A stretch of DNA of 64,000 nucleotides from Leucaena leucocephala (taxonomy: Eukaryota; Streptophyta; Magnoliopsida; Fabales; Fabaceae), in the NCBI GenBank assembly GCA_037074615.1, contig CM073534.1:9110861-9174860 (forward strand), written 5' to 3'. Positions 26,062 through 38,516 of the stretch are shown here, piece by piece; positions within the stretch are counted from its first letter, which is position 1, and every line of letters begins with the position of its first letter. The notes beneath the pieces are model-generated. The model saw nothing but the letters and a program-made list of their open reading frames with translations, made no database searches and was not told where the DNA came from. Position numbers and translations under genes: made by a program.

Positions 26062-29000
26062 TAGTAACAATCTGAATTTCTCTCAAGAGAATATAAAAGA
26101 TGAGAATTTGATGGGACCCATTGAGAGAGAACCTTACTTTATCTTGGAAAAACACCTTTTTGGTACTGTAAAAGACTTGGATTCTTCTTCTTCTTCTTCA
26201 TGTGTGAGATATCCCGTAACTTTGATTCCTCAAGTACAGAATAGTCTTCTTCATTATTGTTCAGACACTGCTTTCTTTTGGCTTTCTTTCTGTTTGCTTT
26301 TTTTTTTGTCTCTTTCTTCATAATTTGGTTTGAGGACCTTTTGATAAGGATATGATTTTACTCTTTGGCTGTATCAGATTATTGTCTTATTTGAATTTTA
26401 CTTCTTTAGAGTGTTATCAATTTAAAGCAAATTAGTGTTGGTAGTTTAGAATCTAACTTATTCGCTATTGTAAACCCAATTTTTTTTTTTTAAAATTTAT
26501 TCACAGCATTAAGTTTTTATATGGCTTTACAGAGTTATTTGAGTGAGAAAGTAAATTGTGCCTGTTACTAAATTGTTTTTTTTTTTAAAAAGGTCAAGTT
26601 ATTTTAAAAAAGAAATTAAAAAAATGAGAAATATGAATTGATTATGATCCTTAATCTCTAATTGACTAGGCCAATTTTTTTATTTCTATTCTTATATTAT
26701 TTTTATAATTAATCCTTAGTTATTTAATGGTTTATAATTAATATATCTTTTCTTTGTATGGGAGAAATTAGTCTCTACTATTAATGAAGTCTATTCTTAA
26801 TACAAAAGAAAAATATAAGAATATTATATTGCAAATTATGGATTCCGCGTATATATTAACAAATATTGACTAATATGAAAAATTTTAAGAATGAAATATA
26901 TAATATTGGCCAAAAAAGGGATCATGTTCTTATAACGGTCAAACAATTACTCTTCGAAGGTTACAATACAATAATAAGAAATTTGCTTCCACAAAAAGAT
27001 GGTTGGTTATGGACATCTGGTTTAACTTGTAGAAAATTTCTTATGGAGAATAAGTGATTTAGAAATTCTTTTAGAAAAGCTCTTTTGTATAAGAGCTTTT
27101 AGAAAAAAAATAATTTCAAATAAAATGAGTATTTAGATATTTATTACTAGAATAAATTTTATGATTAGTAAATTATTAGAAAATGTATGAGGTAAAATAA
27201 ATAAATAATAACACTATGAGGTAAAAATAAATAATAACACTGATTATCTCATACATCCCTCCTCCACCTTTGATATCTGAAGAAGAATAAGATAGTGGCA
27301 ACAGTAGACGAGGACGATATTACATGGAGAGAGCAGCGATAGAGATCTAGACACAGAGAGCGACTTAGCACATGGAGAGAGCAGCGACCCATCAAGCCAG
27401 CAATGGAGCTAAAGAAGATGGAAGGGGGTGAAGCTCGACAATGACCAACAAGGATGACAAATCTAAAGCCAATTGTTGTCATCAATGATGACAAATCTGA
27501 ATCGAGGATGATGGGATGAAGTTGGTCGTCATCATCAAGGAGAGAGAGGACGGGCAAAGGGGCAGACAACAAGATGAACTGCTATGCCAGTGACAATGGA
27601 CCACTATAGAAGACTAGAGATGGACGAGATAAGAGAGTAAAAAAAAATAGCAAAATAATCATTGAACAATCTATAAGTCTTTTTCTTATAAAAAAAAACT
27701 ATTCCCTTATAGTTTATCTAGAATCATGATTTGATAACATTGTTTGCTTTATAAGCTCTTATAGACTTTTGAAGATTGTTTGTTTAACTTTTGGCTCGAG
27801 TAGAGATTTAGGCCAAAAGTCCTTCCAAACATTAGTTTGAAACCTATCCAAAGATGCTGTATATAAATAGTATGATACTATTGCATTCTATGAACAACTA
27901 TATCTTTAAATATAAGAGAAATTGGAAGAAAGTTTGTCATGTTATAAGAAATTAGTTTATTTTACTAGGCTCAACTTTTGTTGTAGTGGCTTATGGAGTT
28001 AATCCTATTCAAGGCACTATTGAGTTTTAAATGTAGGCATATCTTTTAATAGATATTTAAACTTTAATTTGTCAATAATATAAAAAAATATTTCTATATA
28101 TGCCTGATGATTATTACCTTGGGCCATACCACATTTGGGATAAATCCCCTCTCTCTAATCTTGATGAGCTGGGTACATTTTCTGTATGCTATTTAGAGCT
28201 TTGTTTGGTTCAATTTAGGAGAGGATAAGTTGAATTAATTTAAGGGAGGATAGGGAAGAGTAATGGAGGTTATGGGTGTGAAGGTAGGAGATGAGAGATA
28301 ATGTTTCTTATTTAGTTTAGGAGGAGAGTTAATTAAAAGTTGATAAATATACTCTTATATCTTTATTTAAATTTATTTACTTTTTATTTATAATATTCAT
28401 ATCAAAATTATTATTTCTTAATTTATAAATCTCAATTTTTTATCTCATTTATATATATGACAAAATTAAAAAAAAAATAAAATCTGATAAAATTTTAATA
28501 TTGTCTCTCATTAATTTTATAATTATTATATATTAATATAATATATAAATTATTTACCATGTTTATTAGGTTTCAGCAATTAAAACAAAAATTATGTATG
28601 AGGGGAACGCAAAAAAGAAAAGAAAAGAAAGGGTTTGAGCTCAGAAGAGGATATAATTAAAATATTAAAATAATATAATGGGTAATTTTATCAAAATTAG
28701 ATATAAACTTTCTTTCCCTTCCAAAAACCTTTATTTTTAGAGGGGAGATGAGCATATATAGATAAAAATATTTACCTTTAATCTCTTATATTTTTTCTAA
28801 CTAAATACATTTATATCTCCCTCCTTTACCTTTATTTTTTCAAAACCTCCAACCCAACAATATCTAATAGAGTGAAAGCTGATTGTAGAGAGAGATAAGG
28901 ATTCTCACGGGATAGTGTAATTAGGATAAAGAGTACCATTTCGGGCATTCTTTTTCCCTAAAGATGGATACTACATGCTATGTGACATCTCTCATAAATG

Positions 29001-29349
29001 ATTAACCTATTCGCTAAATTCAACTCCAGTCCAGTTGGTCAATAGAGGCCTATTTTAATGACGAAGCGTGGGCAAATGGATTTGCAATAGAAGAATCCCA
29101 AATTGATGTAAAAAGAGTGAAGACTCTTAGTTGGCTTGAAGTTGGCGTTTTTTGTTTGTTTAAAGTTTACTGTTTTTCTGATGCCAACAAATAAAGTGTA
29201 CTGTTTTCCTTTTAATTTGTCGTGAGTTGTAATATTGGATTTTAAAAAATTTAATGGGAGGTTCAATTAGCTAGTCTCATTAGTCATTGGGCTTTCATTT
29301 TCATATTTTAAGTAGTATTTTGTTTTTAATAAGGTCAGTACAAAAACTC
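26062..29349. other. Gene-free interval with repeat remnants
   Basis: A (CTT)n run is at about 26182-26199 in the likely 3' UTR of the receptor kinase. 27060-27800 resembles the purine-core dispersed repeat loosely. 28190-28860 carries ttgtttggttcaatttagga and G-rich gagggg stretches shared with 8565-8700 and 51860-52300. The frame at 27249-27572 (minus) looks non-genic. Confidence 0.5.
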
Positions 29350-29363
29350 AAAAATATTAATTT

Positions 29364-29547
29364 GACCAACGAGAATTAGTACGAATGATAAATAATTTGG
29401 TATCGTTTAAGTGAGATCTCGAGTTAAAATTTTAGTGTATTCATAAAATCCCTATTAAGAGATTCACCCACCATAGCCAGGTACGCGATGTGGGTCAGAT
29501 CCAGATATAATCAAAATAAAATTCTAATGAATCATGTGGGCAACAAA
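29364..29547 (+). mobile_element. SINE family A, copy 4
   Basis: Full-length copy with head ccaacgagaattagtacga, body gtgagatctcgagtt and gattcacccaccatagccag, and tail gggcaac-A(n). It is bounded by a perfect 14-bp target-site duplication aaaaatattaattt (29350-29363 and 29548-29561). Confidence 0.9.
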
Positions 29548-30251
29548 AAAAATATTAATTTATTTTTTATTTGTATGTTTTAGACATCTAATAATTGGCT
29601 TCTAAACTAAGGTATGATGGGCTCTTCACTTAAACAATTTAGTTAGAAGTTAAAATCCTTTTTATTTTTTTTTATAATATTAATAGGATATTATTATCAG
29701 TTATCTAATTTTAAAATTTATAATTATCCTTCCCAATATATATATCTTCTATAAAAAATAAAATTGAGATATAAAGATATTTAACATAATTATATACCAT
29801 TAAATCTTTATCATTATGGTATATTGTAAATTAAGGGGTGTATCTTCTACTCTAATATTCCGCAGAAAATTATACTCTTCTATGGTGGGGACCTGAAGTA
29901 TATTTCTTATACTTAATTCAACTTTTAAGATTTCCAAATTTCAGTTAGATTGGAGTCTTTTTGTTTTTTTTTTTTCCGATTTACGGCTACTTCTGCTTTT
30001 CGGTTGGAAAGTCTACTTGAATCCTTAAATGCACAAATGAAGGTATATATGAATAACGTTTATTGCTCCTTTCAAGTTTTATATAATTTTTTTATTTCTA
30101 AGTGTGTTGTTAATTGAATGTAAAATAGCTTATTAAATGGAAGAAAGGTCATTTTCTTGTTAAGTTTGCGTGCTAGCTAGGAGTTGTAACTAGGTTTTCT
30201 TTCTAAGTCTCTGCTTGTCATTGTATATTCAAAAAATGTTTTTTATATTTG

Positions 30252-30252
<1 letters not shown>

Positions 30253-30288
<36 letters not shown>
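30253..30288. repeat. (AT)n microsatellite upstream of RPB6
   Basis: An uninterrupted TA dinucleotide run ending about 120 bp before the RPB6 start codon, so probably in its promoter or 5' leader. Length is likely polymorphic. Confidence 0.85.
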
Positions 30289-30290
<2 letters not shown>

Positions 30291-30407
30291 TGTGCGTGTA
30301 TATTTGCCTTCAAGGCGAAGTCAGAGAAGACCCTGGACAGTTGATACTTGGAAAACTTCTGTGAGGGTTTAGGTGACGTGCGGGAGCCAAAGGGTCGGCG
30401 ATACAAA

Positions 30408-32716
30408 ATGGCGGACGACGACTTCAATGACATGGATATGGGGTTCTCTCTCTTCATCTTCTACTACTACACACAGACATATACACAAACTAGGGTTTTT
30501 CTTTTTCCCATTCAATTTACCCTAGTGAATAACTTTTCTACATATTAAGCAACTCACGAGACATCATTTTAGTTGAAATTAATAATATCTTTTGCTGAAC
30601 TTGATATCTTAATTTTTCGGTTTTGCTAATATTGAAACTTTTTCGGACTCTCCTCCGATGGGGCCTACCTGTGTTCTGTGATAACTATATACCATTTGGT
30701 TACGTAAATTCACATTATGCTTATGCAATTACAACTGTTCAAGTTTTCGAGCTATGTATTGTAGTATTTCATTATTAAACGTGTCTCATTGAAAGTGAAT
30801 GCTGATGCAGATATGAAGATGAACCCCTGGAGCCTGAGATTGAAGTAGGGGACTCTGTTTTTTTACCTTAATCTCTCGCACAAATCTTAGGTTACTTATT
30901 ATTGAGTGATTATCTATTGAGCTAACTGGTATGTTAGATGGTGGACAGGAAGGTGCAGAGGAGGATGTGGAAAACAATAGCAATGAAGACCTAACTGGAG
31001 AACCACTTGAAACTGAGGATAGGGAAGAACAAGAACCTACAGAAAGGCCTAGGAAGACATCCAAATATATGACAAAATATGAGCGTGCCCGTATATTGGG
31101 TACCCGCGCTCTGCAAATCAGGTTCTTTTTTGAACTTTATTGAATCAAGACTCTGTTGATCATATCTTTGTGATTGTGTGTGTGTGTGTGTGTCATGTTT
31201 TCCTCTTGCTTGATCAGTATGAATGCACCTGTCATGGTGGAGTTGGAGGGGGAGACTGACCCTTTGGAGGTAATACTATACTACTATCTTTTAATAAATT
31301 ATTACATTTTGCGCGTTCTTATATATATATATATGCACACTTCTGTTTCATCGTTAATGCATTTCAGCACACCTTGAACATTCAATCTTAGCGTTCTTAC
31401 ATAATTTTTCATCCAGTTAATTCTTGATATCCTGGTATCTTAGATATGATGGTCCCCACAATTGAGCCGAGTAATTTGACTTATGTACCTCTTATGTGGG
31501 GAATATTTTTATTGTTCATGCATATGTTCTACTTGTTCTGTAATTTGAAATAAATTGATTGAGCGTACGTTTAAAGCATGGGATTGTCTTTCATAGTTGC
31601 TTTAAATTTTTTTAAATATTATGAAAAATAATGTGGGAAGATCAATTTTCCTCCCTTGCAGGTTTATCTCACATTCTGTCTTGGTTAACAGTAACCGTTT
31701 CTTATACTATGTATTCTTTACTGATTGTTTTAAGTTTCATGACTACTGTTCACATCCCACTTGATTTATAAAGAATAGGTTCAGTCTTCAGTCTTTGAAT
31801 GTCCAAGTTCAAATGAGATAGTTTGCTATTAACGTTGGTAATTTCTGTTGCTATTTCAATTTCAAATTTCTATTATATGATGTTGCATGAATCATATTTT
31901 CTGTTTAAGATGGTATTATCTAGTTAAACCTTGAATGAAGAATCTGGCTCTTGGATGTGCAGTGTGACATATTAATGTGAATTCTTGTTTTTCTAACTGA
32001 ATGTTCATGTTTCTTTAGTTTGATTCAAATTTACCATACCATTCTTGGCACTATAGAATGTAACATACCAGTTTTTGAATTGTAAAAATTTATGAGAACT
32101 TGGACTAGTACGCCCCTCAGTTATATGGATTGGCTCTGAAGTTTAATAGCTTGCTACAGTCAAAGCTAAATTGTTGTTTGATTCCTACTTCTTTATTTCG
32201 ACTAAACACCATGCCTTGTATTTTCTATGTCAGTTTTCAATGGTAAAATTTCATGTGGACCTTGTCTGGTACACGCTTCCGTTTTAAGGATTGACTCTGG
32301 AATTCAATGATGATATTTCTTAAGTTTCAATATCCATTTTATTTGGGTAGTAGATGGGTTGTTTGTTAATGGTACTGTAATTCTTCTATTTTTAATATAG
32401 CTTATTTTTCATTTCAAAATCTTCTAAAGATCAAATGTCTGGTATTTTCTCCAAACTGTTTAGATTGCTATGAAGGAGCTTCGAGAGCGGAAGATTCCAT
32501 TTAGCATCCGCCGATACTTGCCTGATGGAAGGTAAGTACTATGTGGTATGAAGTTAGGGCTTTCTCTGATCTGAGGGCAGGAAGAAAGAGGTTAAATCTT
32601 TTCCCTTCATACCAATCTCGTTTTTTTTTTTTTGTGAAATTTTCAGCTATGAAGATTGGGGAGTTGATGAACTGATTGTGGAAGACTCCTGGAAGAGGCA
32701 AGTGGGTGGTGACTGA
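30408..32716 (+). CDS. NRPB6: RNA polymerases I, II, III (and IV/V) common subunit RPB6/ABC14.4-like
   Basis: Seen: six exons 30408-30442, 30811-30844, 30949-31121, 31218-31269, 32464-32531 and 32647-32716, all GT-AG and in phase, 143 aa. The acidic N-terminus starts MADDDFNDMDMG. The conserved omega-like core carries RPRKTSKYMTKYERARILG, TRALQISMNAPVMVELEG and IPFSIRRYLPDGSYEDWGVD, ending VEDSWKRQVGGD. Known: RPB6 is the eukaryotic counterpart of bacterial omega and archaeal RpoK; it anchors the clamp base and the assembly of the largest subunit in the nucleus, and Arabidopsis NRPB6A is 144 aa. The match over the core is near complete. The second exon is only 34 nt. Intron 4 is about 1.2 kb. 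No sign of damage. Confidence 0.96.
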
Positions 32717-32984
32717 TGTGATCTGATCTAGCAAAATGAGGCGTGTGGAGTAAAAGGAAACTAAGAACACAGACATTTGAAAATGTCTCTTTTTATATGA
32801 TCTTATCACCTTGGATCTGTGTCTTGATGCCAAATTATGACCATACTAGAAACTTGTGCTGTTATAATCGTTAACTTTGTCTATATATCATTGTTGTTTA
32901 AGCTTCCTAGTTTAGCAATCCACTAGTCTCATTGTTTGAGAAATGAGTTATACTATTCATGTTAGATTTGTTAGAGTTTTGATC

Positions 32985-33230
32985 CCTTCAATTTTAAATC
33001 GTAGTTTTTGGTTCTTATAGTTTTATAAGGATATAGTTTGTGAATGTAGTTATTATATTTAATGAGTTTTGATTTTGGTCACTATACTTTTTAATAAATT
33101 TTAGTATTGGTCTCTATACTTAACGGTATTAATTAAAAATTAATGATGTTAAATTCAAGTTAAATCCTTATGGAATTATGAGGACTAAAATCTCCAATTT
33201 AAAACTATAGGGAGTGGACCAAATAGTAGT
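32985..33230. mobile_element. MITE-like element with tttgatccc / ggaccaaa ends
   Basis: Left gatcccttcaattttaaatc pairs with the complement of ccaatttaaaactataggg at about 33197-33215, and the left ttcttatagttttataagg matches the complement of a right-arm segment near 33170. Length about 240 bp. Composition and ends are typical of plant MITEs that read 'ggtccctatagttt'. The target duplication is not clear. Confidence 0.55.
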
Positions 33231-34099
33231 AACCCCTAAAAATTTAATTGTGAATGAAGAGGTTGGAGAGTTGTGATATGTGTTCTTGGGTATTTTTTTG
33301 AGCATCAATGTGTTAAGTAGGGTCCATGTAATATGCAAAATTGAAGATGACTATAATGTGACCGTTTTATAATTTTGACTTATAGCCTCTAGTATTTGGA
33401 CTTTAGGCAATAAATTTTATTCCATTTGGTGGAGTGGGTTATATGTGTTGTACAGTGTGTTCTATGAACAATCCAATTTTTAGATTTATTTATCTCTTTT
33501 CCAAGGATATTATATTATCTGATATACTTTCTCAACGCCTTCAGCAGTCTTTTTTTGTTGGAACATGTACCGATCACCTCAAATGATTAAACCCAAATTT
33601 GTCCAATTAATGCTTCTTGAAGATCCCTCCCCCTTAAAGATGATAGTCATCATGCCATAAATTTGGCCACCAACGGTATCTCAAGAAGATTGATAGAAGA
33701 GAGGCTAGGAAAGACCATTGGGAACTCAGTCTCCTTCCCCTCCAGTCTTGAGACCCTTTGAATAAGATGTTAATTATCAACGTTTCCTAACATAGCTCAA
33801 AGTTTCATCAAATAATTGAGCCAGAAGGGCTAAATAATTTCCCCATCAATTTTTATAAATAAGTTAACTTAATGCATCTCTACTATATTTTTTTAATGAA
33901 AACTCCAATCTATATATTGATAAAAAGGATCATATGAAAATTAATAACATCCTAATTTCCCTCATCAACCTCCACCTCGTATCAGAGGGGCGGCGGTTGA
34001 TCAAAGATACAATAGTTTTTTTTGTGTGTCTGAGCAGATTTCGCTAAATAATCTGCAAGAGAATTATTCTCTCTATAGGCATGAAGGATTTCCAAGTAG
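33231..34099. other. Gene-free interval before the ligase pseudogene
   Basis: No ligase exon is seen here although upstream exons would be expected. 33560-33760 is less AT-rich and has a (minus) aagggggag purine stretch, which could be a retrotransposon remnant, but no coding match was recognised. Confidence 0.45.
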
Positions 34100-34692
34100 C
34101 ATCTCTATGCCTCTGTCGAGGAAGAACCTGGATTTCTTCAGTTTGCAACAGCAACAACATCGAATGATGTTGTGGAAATTCAAAAGTTTCTCGATGCAGC
34201 AGATGATGCTAGGTATGGTTCGTAGTTATTTGAAAGTCAAGTAGATAGGAACTTCATCTTTCTATTTATTTCTAAAATATCTTCTTGTGGTTGAATTTTT
34301 ACTATTACTAAAGACAGTTGATTATGCAATTAATTTGGACTTTAATGTATATATGTTGGTATTTCCCTTGATTTGCAGTTGTGAGGGTTTAATATTCAAA
34401 ACTTTATATGAAGATGCTACTATGTATGAACCTTCCATGCGGTCCCTCAACTGGCTAAAACTGAAGAAAGATTATCTTGAAAAGTGAGGGATGTGATATT
34501 CATTTCCTTTTATATATTGGCTTAATTTTATTTGTTTTTCAGTTTTTTGTTTTCTTCACTGGTTCTAATTCTCAATATAGGGGACTCGCTGGATTTGGTA
34601 CCTATTGCTGCTTTTCATGGTCGTGGGTGATCTTATAGTTTATTCTTATAGAGCAGATGCTTGATTGTATTTGTTGTATAATAATAATTGAA

Positions 34693-34990
34693 TGTTAGTT
34701 TAAGTAGCCGTTATGGTTATAGAGAGACATTTGGTAGCCGTTAGATATTGAGCTTAAATGATCAGCCTATAAATAGTTAGGTATTTCAAATGTAAGAATC
34801 AGATTATGATGTGAATCAAATGTTATCCCCTGTTCTGGTTTCTCTCAACCCTTCTCTAGCTCTTCTTTCTCTCTCTCCCTCTGTTCCCCTCTTCCTATCA
34901 GTCTCTCTATCTTTCTCTCTCATTCCTAATTATTCGTCTGTATCACTATTCTTTCTAGTACTTCTGTCATATGCTTTTGGGTTACACCTG
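34693..34990. mobile_element. Possible solo-LTR-like insertion in a ligase pseudogene intron
   Basis: Starts about tgttagtttaagtagccgtt, has cctataaatag as a TATA-like box at about 34768, a CT-rich stretch and an end near gggttaca, as in small Copia-type LTRs. No target duplication could be matched, so the limits are uncertain. Confidence 0.3.
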
Positions 34991-36296
34991 TATTAAATGA
35001 ATGGTCCTGATGACTACTCTGTAGGGGTCTACGGAGCTTTTCTCCTCCCTAGGGACAGCAATAATGAAGAATTTCAAAGCATTTGTAAAATAGGTCAGTT
35101 TTATCATTTCAAGTCAGTACACTTTGTATATTAGAATTAGTTCTGCTTCTTAACTTCCATTATGCTGATTAGGCACGGGATTCTGAGGCAATGCTTGAAG
35201 AACGTTCTGCTAGTCTTCGTTCCAAAGTGATTCCCAAACCAAAGGTCTCTGTTTATTCTCTCTGAACCTGGTTTATTTATGTTGTGATTAATAATGCGTG
35301 ACTGTTTTAAACTCACTTCTTAATCGCAGCCTTATGATCGATATGCGGAGACAATCAATCCTGATGTATGGTTTGAAGCCTCTGAGGCACATAATTTTTG
35401 ACCTTGCTTGATAATCTGCATCTGTTTTCTTAATTCCCTTTCACTTGTGTACGTCTCTGCGTATTTTTTCTGGCGTTGTTGTGCACTTGTGTTGACTTCA
35501 GTGGTAAGTTGCTACCGCGATCTGATTTCACATTATGATCAAGTTCTCAAATTTGATGATCTATTGTCTTCTTTTTGATCTAGTCAAGGGAATCTCCAAA
35601 TCACTTTAGTTTTGAACTTGAGATTAATGTTTTTTATACTGATAACATAAAAGATTTTCACCAAATAAGTATACTTTTTGGAATTTGAATTTATATTTTT
35701 CTCTTTACTGCTTACTATCTTAACAACATCTTCTTGATGTGATACATGTCTTTCAGTTTGTGAGTCCTTGGTGCCATATTTTCACGAATCATAACATACA
35801 GGATAATTGCATTTATGTGTTCATTTTTTCTTTTTAATCATCTTTTGGGACTCTGGATTATGCATCTCATACAATGGCATTGTTTTTTTTTTTAATTCTA
35901 TATCTATATTTTCTTAATAGACGCCTACTATGTTAATTTAACTTTCAGATAAAAGGTGAAACTATTGAAGGTGACATAAATTATCTAATTATATTTACAA
36001 TTTCTTTTGTAAATAATATTGAGAAGAACAAGAAGCATGGACAATGATATGACACGAACAAAAACACAAGTGGTTATACAACTAAATTGTCTTGGTGCCA
36101 TTTGAAGTTTTGCTTTGTGCTTGACACAAGATTTAGACATGGATATCCTGCATGGCTTCTTCTATGAAGTGTCCCTTCCATAACAACGAGAAATCTTAAC
36201 ATTTAAGACACAAAATACATTGACAGGAGAGGAGCTCTTGAATGCGATACCTTCAATAATGCATATCTTTCTGTTATCACTAGTGTGATTTTGAAG

Positions 36297-36458
36297 GTGA
36301 GCCTTAAGAAAATGGTAAAATTGTTATCATGTGACTTAGAAGTCATGAGTTCAAATCCTTAAAATAGTCTATCCATTTGTGACAATTAAATTTTGTACAT
36401 CTACATCTCCCTATATTCTATATGGTAGGAGCCTCGGGCACTGGCCACCAATTTTTTT
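36297..36458 (+). mobile_element. Au-type SINE
   Basis: Head gtgagccttaagaaaatggt (A box), then gttatcatgtgac and gagttcaaatcc (B box, about 36347-36358), body ttgtacatctacatctccct and end ggtaggagcctcgggcactg, followed by T(n). This is the order of the widespread plant Au SINE. Near-direct repeats ttatcactagtg (about 36274) and ttatcacttgtg (about 36459) flank it. It sits in an intron of the ligase pseudogene. Confidence 0.82.
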
Positions 36459-37026
36459 TTATCACTTGTGGTTTTGTTTCTTGCAGTGGCAGGTGTGGGA
36501 GGTGAAAGCAGCAGACTTGACCATTAGCCCTGTTCACCGTGCAGCAGTAGGCATTGTAGATTCGGATAAGGCACAAACAATGTATTGATACTGGAGTACT
36601 AAGAAATTTTTATTTGGTTGGTTATATAGTTGCCTTTACTTTATGTTTTTTTTTTATTGACGCGTCTTTCTTGATAAAGGGCATATGATATCTCTTCGGT
36701 TTCCTCGTCTGGTTCGATTTCGGGACGACAAAGCTCCTGAACAAGCCTCATGGTCTGAGAAGGTAAAGAAAAATCTTCTAATCAGACTAATTAACTACAC
36801 ATGATAGAAGATTGAGATAAGAGCCATGAATACTTCAGCTATGTTCGTCTCTTGCCTTAGCTCATCAATCTTAATTTTTTTTTTTAAAAAAAAACTCATT
36901 TCCAGGTTGCTGAAATGTATTCTGCTCAAAAGCACAATCGCCCAAACAACCAGGATGATGAAGGTAAGTTTCCTCGTTCCTCAACGACAATATGACGTTC
37001 ATTAAAACATCAATATCCGATGATAT

Positions 37027-37204
37027 ATCAAGCGGTTGATCTGAGTGATAAGCGATTCAATATCGCTTAAGAGAGATCTCGAGTTAGAGGCGTATGCAGA
37101 AAATCCCTGTTAAGAGACTCACCCACCATAGCTAGATACGCGATGCGGGTCAAATCTAGATATAGTTAGGGCAAAGTTTCAGTAAATCGAGTGAGTAACA
37201 AAAT
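37027..37204 (+). mobile_element. SINE family A, copy 5
   Basis: Well-preserved copy with tatcgcttaagagagatctc, agactcacccaccatagcta and gtgagtaac-A(n). Bounded by a perfect 14-bp duplication atatccgatgatat (37013-37026 and 37205-37218). It landed just after the last recognisable ligase pseudogene exon. Confidence 0.9.
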
Positions 37205-37559
37205 ATATCCGATGATATGTAGATGCAAAGTTTTTGCCCTTCAAGCATCGGTCAGATTGTAGATTGTAGATTGGTCAAAGCATGAGTTATTCAGTTGATC
37301 AACAATAATTTACATTGATTGTATTACTTTCAAGGAGTTCAGGTAGGTTATTCAGTTGAACTAGTAAGTAAATAAAAAAGATAATGTGCATCTAGCTCCC
37401 TGAATTTTTTTTTTCATGTGCGTGTACTACTCTAAATTATTCTATAATTTATTCTGCAATTTGAAGTATGTTTTTAACTATATAGTATTTTAAATTATCT
37501 TGTCCTCTAAATTATCAAGTGCAACTTGAAAGATTATAGTTAACTTGTAAAAAGGGTGT

Positions 37560-37850
37560 GGTTGGTCAATGTCAAATTATATTATTTATCTTATCTTTAC
37601 TATAATACTTAATTAAGGAGTTAATTTTAATTTTAAATATAAGATTTATTTTTTATATTTATCAATTTTTTTTTAAATTACCTATATTGATATTTTTTTC
37701 ACCAAATAAATTAGTAAGAGATGAAAGGAGAGAGTTCAAGAAGATGATTAGGGTATTTTAAAAAAATTATATCATATTTATTAATTTTAATAATTTTTTA
37801 AATATAATTAAATTAGATATTTTAGAAAAAACATGTCTACATATATAATT
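37560..37850. repeat. AT-rich dispersed repeat shared with 11230-11450
   Basis: The order aaattacctatattgatatt, gttcaagaagatgattagg, tattttaaaaaaattatatc here parallels ttaactctattgatactc, gtcaaagaagatgattatg, tactttaaaaaaatataata at about 11320-11420. Probably two members of one old MITE family. Confidence 0.5.
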
Positions 37851-37959
37851 AATAAATTAATAAAAAGTTGCTAAACAAAATTCTTATAAAAATATTTATT
37901 GTAGTTTTTATTTAGGTGTGTATGTCAATGTTTTTTATTTTATTTTTAAAATTTATATA

Positions 37960-38340
37960 TATCTTATTGCGAAAGATAAGGCTTTTCCATCTGTCTATAT
38001 TATATATAGTTAAAGAAGAGTGGTATATTTTTTTATTTTAAATGTGAAATAGAAAATATTTATATATAACTAAAAATATATATATATATTGTACACAATT
38101 AAGAAAAATTATATCTATAAAAGATGAGCTGTACATTTTTTTTCTTAAGGTAAAATAAAAAATATTTATATTTAACTAAAGATATATATATATATATTGC
38201 AAACGACTATAACTGTAGATAAATTATATCATAGGAAGATGAGTCACACATGTTATATTTTTAAAGGTAAAACAAAATATTTACAGATAATTAAAATATA
38301 TATATTGCAAATAGGTAAAGATCAATTGTACGCATGCTAT
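37960..38340. repeat. Degenerate AT-rich tandem repeat, about 115 bp x 3
   Basis: Units share aaaatatttatat(a/t)taacta, a (TA)n core ending ttg(t/c)a, a gaagatgag-like motif and taaggtaaaa. The last unit is truncated. No ORF. Confidence 0.6.
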
Positions 38341-38516
38341 TTGACACATCGTTAAAGATACACATACGCAACTGAAGAAGAATTAATTACATATGTTGAA
38401 GATTAGTTTTACTTGCTCAAGAATTTATATTCTTGTTAAAACAAATTTAAGATACTTTTAAACAATAAATATTTGAATGAAAGATTTTTCTAACAATTTT
38501 TTCCATTGATAAATGA

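Larger units (their letters stand above)
34100..36963 (+). pseudogene. DNA ligase 1 (LIG1) 3' fragment, intron-containing pseudogene
   Basis: Seen: exon-like blocks in gene order encode HLYASVEEEPGFLQFA, CEGLIFKTL, SLNWLKLKKDYLE, GDSLDLVPIAAFHGRG, NNEEFQSICKIG, LEERSASLRSKVIPKP, VWEVKAADLTISPVHRAA and RFPRLVRF, the C-terminal third of plant ATP-dependent DNA ligase 1 (end of the nucleotidyltransferase domain plus OB-fold). Damage: the acceptor before the GDSLDL block reads caatataggg instead of a proper in-frame AG; a 2-bp deletion at about 35181 makes GGA-TTC-TGA; a 5-bp insertion at about 36685 makes ATA-TGA; two donors are GC rather than GT (about 35388 and 36571). The KRTG segment before VYGAF is lost. 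The active-site lysine region and all earlier exons are absent. Introns remain, so it arose by DNA duplication, not retroposition. Inferred function: none. Confidence 0.88.

Noticed and set aside
27249..27572. 107-aa minus-strand frame
   Set aside because: Complement of a GA-rich repeat; composition-driven.
33560..33760. Possible Copia 3' end with polypurine tract (aagggggag, minus)
   Set aside because: No adjacent LTR start and no integrase or RNase H coding could be read.
36347..36358. B-box as a sign of a tRNA gene
   Set aside because: No cloverleaf can be formed; it belongs to an Au-type SINE. The same holds for 47101.
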